Assembly (NCBI GenBank): GCA_902570265.1
Contig: CACFXF010000002.1
Coordinates: 62,001 to 126,000 of the forward strand
DNA from: an uncultured Alphaproteobacteria bacterium
GTDB taxonomy: Bacteria; Pseudomonadota; Alphaproteobacteria; Rhodobacterales; Rhodobacteraceae
Direction of reading: 5' to 3'
DNA length: 64,000 nucleotides
Shown piece by piece: positions 21,952 through 31,641 of this stretch. Below the pieces are notes generated by a model. It was not told where the DNA came from. It was given only the letters and a program-made list of their open reading frames with translations, and did not search any database. Position numbers and translations under genes: made by a program. Each line of letters opens with the position of its first letter. The first letter of the stretch is position 1.

Positions 21952-23358
21952 TTAACCTACTGTAGGAGTAGATAATATCCATAACCCAAGAAAAGTATAG
22001 CAAATCATAAAAATACTAATAGGAAATTGACTTATAAGTATTGACGATTTTGATTTTAAATATTTTTCACTGATTGAATGTGCTAATAAAACTGCAACGA
22101 CATGACCAAACACTATCGAAAATGCCTGAATTAACCAAATTAATCTTACTGTTTCAATGTTGTTAAAAAAACTTGTCGTAACATGAAAATCATTAGTTCC
22201 AAAGTAATTTGATCCATTATTAAAAGGATCAGATATTACTTTATAGAAATATTGAACGTTCACTAAAAATGTAGTTAGATAATGGGATATATGATATGCA
22301 ACAGCTATAGGTAATAAAGCTACTGCATTTATACCAATTATTTTGATAAATTTAACATCTTCATTAATAAATTTATGGCCTAGATAAATAGTAAATAGAA
22401 AAACTAAAGATAATAAAAGAGCAAAGGTTAATAATCCTAGTGAATTTTCCAAAATTACAGATGATCTTCCGTGAAATTCAAGTGGATTAACATCTATAAC
22501 TATAAACCAAAAAAAGGTTTCATTTAAACCATCAAAAGAAAGTGTTGCTAAAATTATTGTTAAGAACATTACAGTTAATGGTGGAAAGTAACTTGTATAA
22601 TTTAGTTGAAAACCAAAAAAACCAAAATGAGCTTTTCCATCTCGAAACTGTAACCAAGATAATTTAGATAACATATTAAAAAAAACTGAAAAACACTCTC
22701 CCTTATCTAACCAAGACATTCCAAATAACCATATAAAAATAAAATTTAATAAAAAATAAATGCACACAACATTTGCCAATCTGTCAGGATCATCAGGTGC
22801 AATGTCTACTAGCATAAATAGAGAAAATAGTAAGAATGATATCGAGGGAAATATTAATGAGAGATTATTATCTAGTTTAAAAATAGAACGATTTTTAAAT
22901 AGTAACCTACCAATACCATACCAAGGATTTAGAAAGGCCCAAATATTACCAAAAACTATCTGTACTAAAGGCATAATCAAAAACCAAATAGACCAAATGA
23001 AAATTGATAGTGGATTTGCTAATGGATCTCTTGACCCAAGGAACCCTAAAATAACAAGGAAAATTAACAACAAAAAGCTTAACAAGCTAATCAAAACTCT
23101 AAAAATATCTAAATAATCTGAGAAAAAATAATCTCTAATTCTGATGCTTTTAATTTCAAAAGGTTTAAAAAGAAAGCCAATGAACGCCTTTGGCGTGATA
23201 TATGTAATTAAAATAGTCAAAACTAAAACTGACATCCCAGCAGGTATATAATATTCTGTAGGTAATAATAATGTTAAAGCACGTTCTGAAACATGCGCAT
23301 AAGATATTTTGAAACTTATAAAAAAAAGAAAAATAGGTAATAAAATCTTAAAAATCAT
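21952..23358 (-). CDS. Conserved polytopic membrane protein, function unknown
   Basis: Protein of 468 residues with an N-terminal hydrophobic signal or anchor ending ISYAHVSERA and about ten further membrane segments. Conserved-looking polar patches include NPWYGIGRLLF, PDDPDRLANVVC and AYHISHYLTTF, with several histidines in the last region. It is downstream of livK in the same direction after 87 bases, so co-occurrence with the transporter is possible. It faintly recalls membrane proteins annotated as fenitrothion hydrolase components, but I would not assign that activity. Confidence 0.75.
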   Translation of the reverse strand: MIFKILLPIFLFFISFKISYAHVSERALTLLLPTEYYIPAGMSVLVLTILITYITPKAFIGFLFKPFEIKSIRIRDYFFSDYLDIFRVLISLLSFLLLIFLVILGFLGSRDPLANPLSIFIWSIWFLIMPLVQIVFGNIWAFLNPWYGIGRLLFKNRSIFKLDNNLSLIFPSISFLLFSLFMLVDIAPDDPDRLANVVCIYFLLNFIFIWLFGMSWLDKGECFSVFFNMLSKLSWLQFRDGKAHFGFFGFQLNYTSYFPPLTVMFLTIILATLSFDGLNETFFWFIVIDVNPLEFHGRSSVILENSLGLLTFALLLSLVFLFTIYLGHKFINEDVKFIKIIGINAVALLPIAVAYHISHYLTTFLVNVQYFYKVISDPFNNGSNYFGTNDFHVTTSFFNNIETVRLIWLIQAFSIVFGHVVAVLLAHSISEKYLKSKSSILISQFPISIFMICYTFLGLWILSTPTVG

Positions 23359-23444
23359 AAATTTAAAAACTATAAAAGTTTGATTATTTTATAAATAAAG
23401 AGATAAATTAAGTTTAAAAGTAAATTATAAAAATAATATAGCAA

Positions 23445-23702
23445 TTAATTATTATTTCTTGGGGTTCTTTTTCGTTTTCTTTTATTATTTTTTTTTGTTA
23501 AGCCTTCCAATAATACCTTAGTCATTGGATGTTTTGGATGACTAAGAGAATATTTTTGATAAAGTATTTTTAGAGCCTCATTCATGTCAAAACAACTGTT
23601 TGAATCTAAAACCCAACCAAAAAAAATTGATCGACATTCTACATCCGTTATATCATTTATTTTGAATGATTCACTAATAAGTTTTTTTGGATCATAATCC
23701 AT
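23445..23702 (-). CDS. Small conserved-looking protein downstream of glnE
   Basis: 85 residues starting MDYDPKKLISESFKINDITD and ending in a strongly basic tail (KKNNKRKRKRTPRNN). The body is soluble with two cysteines. It starts nine bases after the glnE stop on the same strand, which supports a real co-transcribed gene. I do not recognise the family; the basic tail hints at nucleic-acid contact, as inference only. Confidence 0.65.
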   Translation of the reverse strand: MDYDPKKLISESFKINDITDVECRSIFFGWVLDSNSCFDMNEALKILYQKYSLSHPKHPMTKVLLEGLTKKNNKRKRKRTPRNNN

Positions 23703-23711
23703 AAGTAGTAA

Positions 23712-26606
23712 CTATTCTAATTTTCTATCAAACAATTTTCCTATGTATTGAGATTTTTGCTTTAATAGTAGATTTAAATCATTGAGGTTCATTTCTTTGT
23801 TATAGTTAACAGATTTAGATAAATTTTTAATCAAATAATCTACTCCATGGCTTGATAAAAATCTTTTTTGGTCTATTTCAAAAAACATTATACAACTTAC
23901 CTGTTGATAATAAAAAAACAATTCATAAATCTCTGTAATGTTTTTATATTCCTCTTTGTCAAAAAATCCAACTTTAAATAAACAGCTTATCAATTTTTTA
24001 GGTGATTGGTTATTTTTTCTGTAACCTATATTCATTAATAACATGCCCATTTGAACGAGTAGTTCTAACTCCTGAAATCCTCCTCTTCCATATTTAATAT
24101 TTTCTGGATCAAATTTTTTAGAATAATTATTCTGAAGTAATAACCGCATATTTTTTGTTTGTTTTTTTATTTCTTTTTGTAAAAAAATTTTTTTATCAAA
24201 AACTTTAATTAATATTCTATTTAATTTGTTTTTAGTATTTGTATCTCCAGCTATAATTCTCCCCCTAGATAATGCCATATGCTCCCAAACCCATGCTTTT
24301 TTTAATTGATAGTCTAGAAAGGATGATAAAGATGTTGCAACTGGGCCTTTTCTTCCTGATGGCCGTAGTCTCATGTCTACGTCATAAAGTTTACCTTCTT
24401 CTGTTAAAGAGGTGAAAGCTGAAACAAGAGCTTGGGTATACCTGGCGAAATATGTTTCCAATGAGCTATATTTATCATTTTTTATTTTATAAATTACTTC
24501 ATGATCATAAATCAATATAAGATCTAAATCAGAATAAAAATTCATCTCAGATGAACCCAATTTTCCCATTCCTAAAATAGCAGGTAAATGATTTGCAGGA
24601 TAACCATAACGTTTCTTTAGGTTAAGTTTAATTACTGGTATTAAAAAATTTACACATGCTTCTGCAGTATCTGTAAAAAAAATTGAAGCTGTAAAACAAT
24701 CAATCTTACCTAAAATTAGATGGATGGAAATCTGGAACTTTCTTTCCTTCACAAATCTTCTCAACTCATTGATAATAAATTCAAAATCATCATTCCTGTT
24801 AATTCTAATTTTCAATTCATTATTCATTGTTTCTTTAGAAGAAATACTTTCTAAAAAATTTTTAGAAATAAATAAATCAAACAATTTAACATCATTAGAC
24901 AGTTGCTCCGAAATTAAGTTTGAACTATTCAAAACAATCAAAAGAATTTTAATACTTAATGGGTTGTTTTCTAATAAAGGAAAAATTTGTGATCCACTTG
25001 ATAGTTTTTTTAAAAATAATTCAAATTTATCAATTACAAAAGTTTGATCATTAAATTGGATAATCTCATTTGAAATTTTTGGAATGAGTGAGTTAAACGA
25101 TCTTAATGCACTTTCATTTTTAAAAATTGATAATTGTTTTAATTGACTTATCCTACTGTAAAAAAGGTTTTCATAACTTAAATTGAATCCCAATTTTCCT
25201 TCATTTGATTTAATAATTTCAGTATCTAAAAAATTTTTCTTTTGTACGTTTCTAAATTTAAAGTTGGAAAAAAAATCATCAGTTATTAATTTTACATTTT
25301 TCAAATTTTGTAAAACTAGATCCTTAAATTTTATACAACTTGCAAAACCAGCTAAAATTGCTAACTGGTTAAATTGTATTGAACTTTCGTTCGGAATATT
25401 TTGATTTTGAGTATTATTTACAATCTGAAGTCTATTTTCTATTGTTCTAAAAAAAATATAAGCTCTTACTAATTTTTCAAAAGGATCATGAGCTAGCCAA
25501 CCTAATTCTTTTAGTTTATTTAATGTTTTTACAGTTTTTGCACCTCTTAACTCCCTATTTCTTCCAGCTACTATTAATTGATAAGTTTGTGTAAAAAGTT
25601 CAATATCTCTTATCCCACCTAGACCAGTTTTAATATTATAACCACTTAAATCATACAATTTTAAGTAAGGTGAATTTAATTTCATCTTTTCCCTTAAGTT
25701 TTTCACTTCATCAATCGCTGCATAATCAAAATGATTTCTCCATATAAATGAATCCAATTTATTTAAAAATTCCTTACCTTTTTTTATATCTCCACAAACT
25801 GGTCTTGCTTTTATAAAAGCCATTCTTTCCCATGTTCGGCCCAATTTTTGATAATAGTTTTCAGCAAATTTTGTATCGATAGCTATAGGCGTAGAGGATG
25901 GGTCCGGTCTTAACCTCAAATCTACTCTGTAAAGAAAATCACCTTCAGAAAAATTAGTTAAGATCTTTACAAGATTTTTGAATTTATTAATTATAAATTG
26001 TTTTGTTTCAAAATGATCCTTAATATTAGTATAATTAAAATTGAAAAATAAAATAATATCAATATCGGAAGAATAATTTAGTTCAAGAGAACCCATTTTA
26101 CCCATTGCTATTATAAAAAAACTAAAAGAGTTTTTTTTATTCATTTTTAAATCTAATTCTTTTTCATCTTTTCCTCTTAAATAAATCACATGATTTGAAA
26201 GTAAAGTTACTATGTGATCTGATATATAGGTAAGTATACTTGATACTTGATCCAATGAGATATAACCTGAAATATCATAAATTGAAGTAATCAAAAAACT
26301 TCGTTTTTTAATTAATCTACACTCTTGTACAATATCTCTTTTATAAGTTAATTTTTTATCTGAAATTAAATCATTTAGAATTTGGTTTAGATTTTTGTCT
26401 TTAACTGCATTAAGCCATTTTTTTTCATCTTTGCTTATTTTTTTTAAATAAGGGCTTAATTCTCCAACCTTATTCAAAAAATTAGAAAAATTCTTACCAT
26501 TATTTTTTTTTAAATAACTGTCTGATTTTTTATTAACATCATATAAATTTATTTCACCATCAAACTGAGATATTGAGATCTTTGGTAAATTAGAATAAAA
26601 ATTCAT
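23712..26606 (-). CDS. glnE: Bifunctional glutamine synthetase adenylyltransferase/deadenylase
   Basis: Adds and removes AMP on glutamine synthetase in response to PII, tuning nitrogen assimilation. Length is 964 residues, full size. Two nucleotidyltransferase domains are visible: MGSLELNYSSDIDIILFF in the N-terminal half and LGSSEMNFYSDLDLILIY in the C-terminal half. Each is followed by a VDLRLRP or VDMRLRPSG block. It sits just upstream of a small basic protein and downstream of the ccm cluster. Presence of glnE argues against the most reduced SAR11-type nitrogen control. Confidence 0.95.
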   Translation of the reverse strand: MNFYSNLPKISISQFDGEINLYDVNKKSDSYLKKNNGKNFSNFLNKVGELSPYLKKISKDEKKWLNAVKDKNLNQILNDLISDKKLTYKRDIVQECRLIKKRSFLITSIYDISGYISLDQVSSILTYISDHIVTLLSNHVIYLRGKDEKELDLKMNKKNSFSFFIIAMGKMGSLELNYSSDIDIILFFNFNYTNIKDHFETKQFIINKFKNLVKILTNFSEGDFLYRVDLRLRPDPSSTPIAIDTKFAENYYQKLGRTWERMAFIKARPVCGDIKKGKEFLNKLDSFIWRNHFDYAAIDEVKNLREKMKLNSPYLKLYDLSGYNIKTGLGGIRDIELFTQTYQLIVAGRNRELRGAKTVKTLNKLKELGWLAHDPFEKLVRAYIFFRTIENRLQIVNNTQNQNIPNESSIQFNQLAILAGFASCIKFKDLVLQNLKNVKLITDDFFSNFKFRNVQKKNFLDTEIIKSNEGKLGFNLSYENLFYSRISQLKQLSIFKNESALRSFNSLIPKISNEIIQFNDQTFVIDKFELFLKKLSSGSQIFPLLENNPLSIKILLIVLNSSNLISEQLSNDVKLFDLFISKNFLESISSKETMNNELKIRINRNDDFEFIINELRRFVKERKFQISIHLILGKIDCFTASIFFTDTAEACVNFLIPVIKLNLKKRYGYPANHLPAILGMGKLGSSEMNFYSDLDLILIYDHEVIYKIKNDKYSSLETYFARYTQALVSAFTSLTEEGKLYDVDMRLRPSGRKGPVATSLSSFLDYQLKKAWVWEHMALSRGRIIAGDTNTKNKLNRILIKVFDKKIFLQKEIKKQTKNMRLLLQNNYSKKFDPENIKYGRGGFQELELLVQMGMLLMNIGYRKNNQSPKKLISCLFKVGFFDKEEYKNITEIYELFFYYQQVSCIMFFEIDQKRFLSSHGVDYLIKNLSKSVNYNKEMNLNDLNLLLKQKSQYIGKLFDRKLE

Positions 26607-26668
26607 AATCTTATCAAAATTAATTTTTATAAAGTTATACTTGATAAATCAAAAAGAAAATAAAAAAT

Positions 26669-27142
26669 TTATTTTTTTAAAAATGATGTAAGTTTTTTTA
26701 AATCTTCAGCTGAGTGTGCTACTTGTTTTGTTATATTTTTCTTTCTAAAACTAAAAAATCTTAAAATAAGTATAATAAATGAAAGAATAAAAATTAATGG
26801 GCCAGATATCCATAACAGAATTGAGGAACCAGAAAATGTTGGATTCAACAAAACATATTCACCATACCGTTCGACTATAAAATTTTTAACTTGTTTGTTA
26901 GTATCACCAACAAGTAATCTTTCCCTAACTAATAACCTCAAATCTTTAGCAAGATCTGCATTTGAACTATCTATATTTTCATTTTGACAAACTAAACATC
27001 TAAGATCACTAGATATAATTCTTGCTCTTTCTTCTAGAATTTCGTCTTTAAGTATTTCATCTGGTTCAACCCCTGATAAACTTAACGGAAATAAGAATAT
27101 TAATATCAACAAAAAAAAATTTCTTTGCATTTTTTTAAACAA
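26669..27142 (-). CDS. ccmH: Cytochrome c-type biogenesis protein CcmH (CycL)
   Basis: Periplasmic thiol-redox component that presents reduced apocytochrome c to the heme ligation complex. Length is 157 residues. A signal peptide (residues 1-24) is followed by the catalytic RCLVCQNENI motif near residue 48. A transmembrane segment (ILLWISGPLIFILSFIILI) sits near 105-123. It overlaps ccmF by eight bases. There is no fused CcmI-like TPR domain. Confidence 0.92.
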   Translation of the reverse strand: MFKKMQRNFFLLILIFLFPLSLSGVEPDEILKDEILEERARIISSDLRCLVCQNENIDSSNADLAKDLRLLVRERLLVGDTNKQVKNFIVERYGEYVLLNPTFSGSSILLWISGPLIFILSFIILILRFFSFRKKNITKQVAHSAEDLKKLTSFLKK

Positions 27143-29102
27143 CTTGCTCTTTTCTTGAAGCTATGCCAATTCTAACTTTTTTATCAAAAATACTGAGCAT
27201 ACCTCCTAATGATAATATAAACGCGCCTAACCAAATCCAATTAACAAAGGGTTTTATATATGTACGAATAACCCACCCAAATTCCCCCTGTTGTGCACCT
27301 AATACAATATATATATCTCTTGAAAAGGCATTATCAATTGATGCCTCAGTAGTAGTTATAGACTGAGTGGGAAAAAATCTTTTTTCTGGCTCCAATGTAG
27401 TTACATAATTATCTTTTTCATCTAGAACATTTAAAATTCCAACTGTGGAAACATAATTAGGTCCATTTTTATTTATTACATCATTAAGAGTAAATTTGTA
27501 AGTTCCAACGGAAAAAGTCTCACCTATTCTGACTACTCTTATATCTTCTGTTTCCCAGGCAGTAATACTTGAGATCCCAAAAATAATTATTCCAAAACCT
27601 GAATGAGCTATTATTTTTCCCCAATCAGAAGCACGCATGTGATATACTCTATAAAAAACAAGATTATAACTTGTAGAAAAAATCTTATTTTTTACAAAAA
27701 ATTCACTCCAAGCACCTAAAATAACCCAAACTGATAATATAATTCCAACCGGAGCGATTAAATTATTATTATGTTGAATATCAAAAACAATTACTCCAAC
27801 AAACAAAGAAAAAAGAAAAATAGGTAATAAAACTTTTAAATAATTTAAGTTAAAAGATTTGCGCCAAGGTAAAACCGCACCTAATGGTAAAATCATTGCC
27901 AATATAACCATGAAAGGAGTAAATGCTTTATTAAAAAAAGGTGCGCCTACAGATATTTTTTCATCAAACAAAATTTCAATCAACAATGGCCACAAGGTAC
28001 CTATAAAAACAACAATAGTAGATACCATGAGAAGTAAATTATTAGATATTAGTGCACTTTCACGACTCACCAAAGAAAACGTAATATTTTTTGATAATTC
28101 AGATGCTCGAAATGAAAATAATACCAGTGCTACTCCAACTATTAATGATATCATAAATAAAAGCCAAACTCCACGAGTTGGGTCGTTTGCGAATGAATGA
28201 ACTGAAGTAAGAACTCCAGATCTAACTATAAATGTTCCAACTAAAGAAAAAGAAAATGCTATTATAGCTAACAAAATTGTCCAATTTTTTAAAGAATCTC
28301 TTTTTTCCGTTACTAAGGCAGAATGGAGAAGAGCTACTGAAGTCAACCAAGGCATGAATGAAGCATTTTCCACAGGGTCCCAAAACCACCAACCACCCCA
28401 ACCCAATTCATAATAAGCCCACCAACTACCAAGAGCTATACCAATAGTTAAAAATATCCAGGCTACTAAAGTCCAAGGTCTTACCCATCTTGCCCAAACT
28501 GAATCAATTTTTCCAATTATCAGTGCAGCAACAGAAAAACTAAATGCAACAGAAAGTCCAACATAACCTAAATATAAAAATGGTGGATGAAAAGCTAACC
28601 CTGGATCTTGCAAAATGGGATTTAAGCCTTTTCCTTCATTAAAAAATATATCAGTTCTTTCAAAAGGATTTGAAGTGAAAATTAAAAAGCACAAAAAAAG
28701 GAATAGGATAGTTGTTTGAACACCAACTGCAACATTTTTAAAGGATATGTCTAAATGTTTCCCAAACCAACTAATTAGAGCACCAAAAAAAGAAAGTAAC
28801 AGAACCCACAATAGCATAGAACCTTCATGATTACCCCAGGTCCCTGTAATTTTGTATATTAAAGGTTTTGATGTATGTGAATTTTGCCAAACTGTAATAA
28901 GAGAAAAATCTGAGATTAAAAAACCATACACAAGTGATAAAAAAGAAATTAGCAAAATGAAAAAAATTATTGATGACAAACTAAATGTTAATTTTTCAAA
29001 ATTTAACCAATTATTAATATACCCAAGAGTTGATATCATAATGGTAAAACTAGATAAAGTTAAAGCTAATAATAAAGATAAATGTCCAATTTCTATAATC
29101 AT
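27135..29102 (-). CDS. ccmF: Heme lyase subunit CcmF (CycK)
   Basis: Core of the system I cytochrome c synthetase, attaching heme to CXXCH sites in the periplasm. Length is 655 residues with about 14 membrane segments. The WWD-type heme motif is WGGWWFWDPVENASFMPWL near residues 235-253. Flanking histidine regions include KITGTWGNHEGSM and FHPPFLYLGY. It lies between ccmE and ccmH on the minus strand. Confidence 0.95.
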   Translation of the reverse strand: MIIEIGHLSLLLALTLSSFTIMISTLGYINNWLNFEKLTFSLSSIIFFILLISFLSLVYGFLISDFSLITVWQNSHTSKPLIYKITGTWGNHEGSMLLWVLLLSFFGALISWFGKHLDISFKNVAVGVQTTILFLFLCFLIFTSNPFERTDIFFNEGKGLNPILQDPGLAFHPPFLYLGYVGLSVAFSFSVAALIIGKIDSVWARWVRPWTLVAWIFLTIGIALGSWWAYYELGWGGWWFWDPVENASFMPWLTSVALLHSALVTEKRDSLKNWTILLAIIAFSFSLVGTFIVRSGVLTSVHSFANDPTRGVWLLFMISLIVGVALVLFSFRASELSKNITFSLVSRESALISNNLLLMVSTIVVFIGTLWPLLIEILFDEKISVGAPFFNKAFTPFMVILAMILPLGAVLPWRKSFNLNYLKVLLPIFLFSLFVGVIVFDIQHNNNLIAPVGIILSVWVILGAWSEFFVKNKIFSTSYNLVFYRVYHMRASDWGKIIAHSGFGIIIFGISSITAWETEDIRVVRIGETFSVGTYKFTLNDVINKNGPNYVSTVGILNVLDEKDNYVTTLEPEKRFFPTQSITTTEASIDNAFSRDIYIVLGAQQGEFGWVIRTYIKPFVNWIWLGAFILSLGGMLSIFDKKVRIGIASRKEQVV

Positions 29103-29113
29103 AAAAAATTCTA

Positions 29114-29554
29114 TTATTTGTCGGGTTCTATATATGTTCCATCTTTTTTTAATATTTCAATAACTTCTTTTGGTAAATAACTTTCATCATGTTTTGCAAG
29201 TATTTCCTCTGCGACAAAAACTCCATTTATATATTTACCCGACGCTATAACTCCTTGATTTTCAGCAAATAAATCTGGAAGTATTCCTTCATATGAAGTT
29301 AGAATAGAATTTTCATTATCAGTAATTTTGAAAAAAATTTTTTTACCAGATGATTTTATTAAACTATCATTTTCTACAAGGCCACCTAATCGGAATTTAA
29401 TATTTTCTGATATCTTATGAGCCAAAACTTGAGTAGGTGATTTATAATATTCAATTCCATCCTTTAATGAAAAACCAATTATTAATGTCGCTATAAAAAT
29501 TAAAATAATAGCTGAAATAAGCCACCTAATTCTTTGCTTTTTTTTAGATATCAT
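29114..29554 (-). CDS. ccmE: Periplasmic heme chaperone CcmE (CycJ)
   Basis: Carries heme covalently bound to a histidine and hands it to CcmF/CcmH. Length is 146 residues: an N-terminal membrane anchor (about 10-28), an OB-fold domain (FRLGGLV, GILPDLFAENQGVIASG) and the heme-binding site LAKHDESYLP. It is six bases downstream of argC and 11 bases upstream of ccmF, suggesting one long transcript. Confidence 0.94.
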   Translation of the reverse strand: MISKKKQRIRWLISAIILIFIATLIIGFSLKDGIEYYKSPTQVLAHKISENIKFRLGGLVENDSLIKSSGKKIFFKITDNENSILTSYEGILPDLFAENQGVIASGKYINGVFVAEEILAKHDESYLPKEVIEILKKDGTYIEPDK

Positions 29555-29560
29555 GGTTAA

Positions 29561-30583
29561 TCAAGGGTAAATAGGCGGACTTGAAAGACCTAAAGTTTCA
29601 TCTAAATCAAACATTAAATTAGCATTTTGTATAGCTTGACCTGAAGATCCTTTTATTAAATTATCTAATGTAGATAGCACTATTACAGTACCAGGCTTGC
29701 TAGACTCACACACTGAAATATTACAATAATTTGATCCTCTAACATGTTTTGTTGACAGGATAGAATTAATTGGCATTATATTGATAAATGGTTCGTTTTC
29801 ATATCTCATATATAATGTGTTATAAATTTTTTTTAAGTCACCTTTAACATAAATTGTAGCTAATATGCCCCTGTTTTGTGGTAACAAGTGCGGAGTAAAT
29901 GTAACTCTTATTTTTTTACCTGAAAATTTTAACAATTCTTGGTCAAATTCTGCTAGATGTCGATGGCTTTTAACATTATATGGGGAAAAACCTTCAGAAA
30001 CCTCACTATGAATAATAAATTCATTTGCTTTTCTACCAGCGCCAGAAACTCCAGTTGCAAGATTTATAATGATATCATCAAATTCAATTATTCCTTCTGA
30101 TACTAAAGGGATAATTGGATACAAACCAGTAGCAGAATTACATCCAGTACAAGCTATATAATCTGAATTTTTAATATCTGTTCTGTAAAATTCTGTTAAT
30201 CCATATATAAACTTACTTAGTAAATCTGGACAAGGGTGATCTACTCCATACCATTTTTTATATAAAGAATCTGTATTAAGTCGAAAATCAGCAGATAGAT
30301 CAATAATTTTAATATTACGTGGTAATTTATTAATGATGGTCGCACTTTTTGTATGAGGAAGAGCACAAAATACTAAATCTAAATCATCATAATTTATATC
30401 CGATACATAGCATAAATTAGGCAGATTTAAATATTGTAGAGAAGGATAAACTTCTCCAAATTTTAGTCCAGATTTTGTTTCACCAGAAAGAGAATGAATC
30501 TTAAATTCTGGATGCATTGAAATAAGTCTTACTAGCTCAACACCAGTGTAGCCACTAGCACCAAGAATTGCTACATTAAACAC
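29561..30583 (-). CDS. argC: N-acetyl-gamma-glutamyl-phosphate reductase
   Basis: Third step of arginine synthesis, an NADPH-dependent reduction. Length is 340 residues. The nucleotide-binding start reads VAILGASGYTGVELVRL. The catalytic cysteine is in ACTGCNSATGLYP and the catalytic histidine region is VKSHRHLAEFDQE. In most homologues the cysteine motif reads GCYPT; here it is GCNSA, an unusual substitution around an intact Cys. In many Alphaproteobacteria argC follows rplM-rpsI directly; here they are about 5 kb apart with intervening genes. Confidence 0.92.
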   Translation of the reverse strand: MFNVAILGASGYTGVELVRLISMHPEFKIHSLSGETKSGLKFGEVYPSLQYLNLPNLCYVSDINYDDLDLVFCALPHTKSATIINKLPRNIKIIDLSADFRLNTDSLYKKWYGVDHPCPDLLSKFIYGLTEFYRTDIKNSDYIACTGCNSATGLYPIIPLVSEGIIEFDDIIINLATGVSGAGRKANEFIIHSEVSEGFSPYNVKSHRHLAEFDQELLKFSGKKIRVTFTPHLLPQNRGILATIYVKGDLKKIYNTLYMRYENEPFINIMPINSILSTKHVRGSNYCNISVCESSKPGTVIVLSTLDNLIKGSSGQAIQNANLMFDLDETLGLSSPPIYP

Positions 30584-30614
30584 TTATTTTCCCTCTTCAT
30601 CATAAAAATAAACA

Positions 30615-31481
30615 TTATATTTCAAAATCAAAACCTTCATCATAATTTTTATTTCTATCAGGTGAAAGTTTATATGTTTCAGTTCTTAAAAACTTCATTA
30701 AACCATCTGCATCGTCTTTAAACTGATCTATATTATCCTTATTAAAAGCTTTACCAATAACAATTGATACTTTACCGTTAGTTCTTTTACTAAATTCATT
30801 TATAAGAAGTGCCATTCTTAAATTGTAATGCAAATGACTGGCGATTTGAAAAACTCGGCTATTACTACCTTTGAAATAAATTGGAATAACGCTTGCACCT
30901 GATTTCGAAATTAACCTTGCAGTAAACTTTCTCCAACTTGGATCCATAGCTCTACCAAATGGTTTTAAGGATGTTGAGACAGTACCTCCAGGGAAAATAC
31001 CAACACAACCACCATTTATTAAATAACTTATAGCTTTTTTTCGAGTTTCTATATTTTTCGCAATACCCTCCCTTGTTTCATCAAAATTAATGGGTAAAAT
31101 GATTTCGTCTAGGTCTTTTGCTTTCTTAAAAATTCTATGAGCTAAAATTCTAAAATCTTTTCTTGTAGTAGATAATATATGACCCAATAATAATCCATCC
31201 AAAATCCCATAAGGATGATTTGCAACCACAATTACAGGTCCCTCTTTTGGGATATTATTAAGTGAACCTCCCATAAGGTTTAAGCTTATTTTATACTTTT
31301 CAAGAATTACTTCCCAGAAATCTCTTCCCAGTGCAACTTCATTTTCATAATTTTTTGCTTTTTTTATAAGTCTAATTCGACCAGTCATATTCTCTATAGA
31401 TCTGATTACTGCCCTACCAGCTTTGCTTTTTGCAGAGCTGGAATATGAAATATCTCTAGCTACTTCTTTTTTCACTTTCAA
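30615..31481 (-). CDS. 1-acyl-glycerol-phosphate-type acyltransferase (hemolysin-like family)
   Basis: Membrane-associated acyltransferase of 288 residues. The catalytic motif is ANHPYGILDG (His then Asp five residues later, as in the hemolysin-like subgroup), followed by FPGGTVS and VIPIYFKG. No clear transmembrane segment is present. It could act as a lyso-phosphatidic or lyso-ornithine-lipid acyltransferase; an OlsB-like enzyme at 54724-55449 makes the second role thinkable. It is 31 bases upstream of argC. Confidence 0.82.
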   Translation of the reverse strand: MKVKKEVARDISYSSSAKSKAGRAVIRSIENMTGRIRLIKKAKNYENEVALGRDFWEVILEKYKISLNLMGGSLNNIPKEGPVIVVANHPYGILDGLLLGHILSTTRKDFRILAHRIFKKAKDLDEIILPINFDETREGIAKNIETRKKAISYLINGGCVGIFPGGTVSTSLKPFGRAMDPSWRKFTARLISKSGASVIPIYFKGSNSRVFQIASHLHYNLRMALLINEFSKRTNGKVSIVIGKAFNKDNIDQFKDDADGLMKFLRTETYKLSPDRNKNYDEGFDFEI

Positions 31482-31641
31482 ATAACCCTAGATTGTAAAG
31501 TAATTTAATTGATAATCATATTATATTTTAACAACAATAATTAATAAAATAGTAGATTAAAAAATTCAAGGTATAGAATATATATATTTAAAGATATATA
31601 TAATTTAAGGAATAGTTAATTACACCAAACAAAATAAAGGT

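Noticed and set aside
22760-23116. Plus-strand 118-codon frame
   Set aside because: Antisense to the polytopic membrane protein; polar composition mirrors the hydrophobic codons.
28852-29163. Plus-strand 103-codon frame
   Set aside because: Antisense to ccmF and the ccmE 3' end; no independent support.
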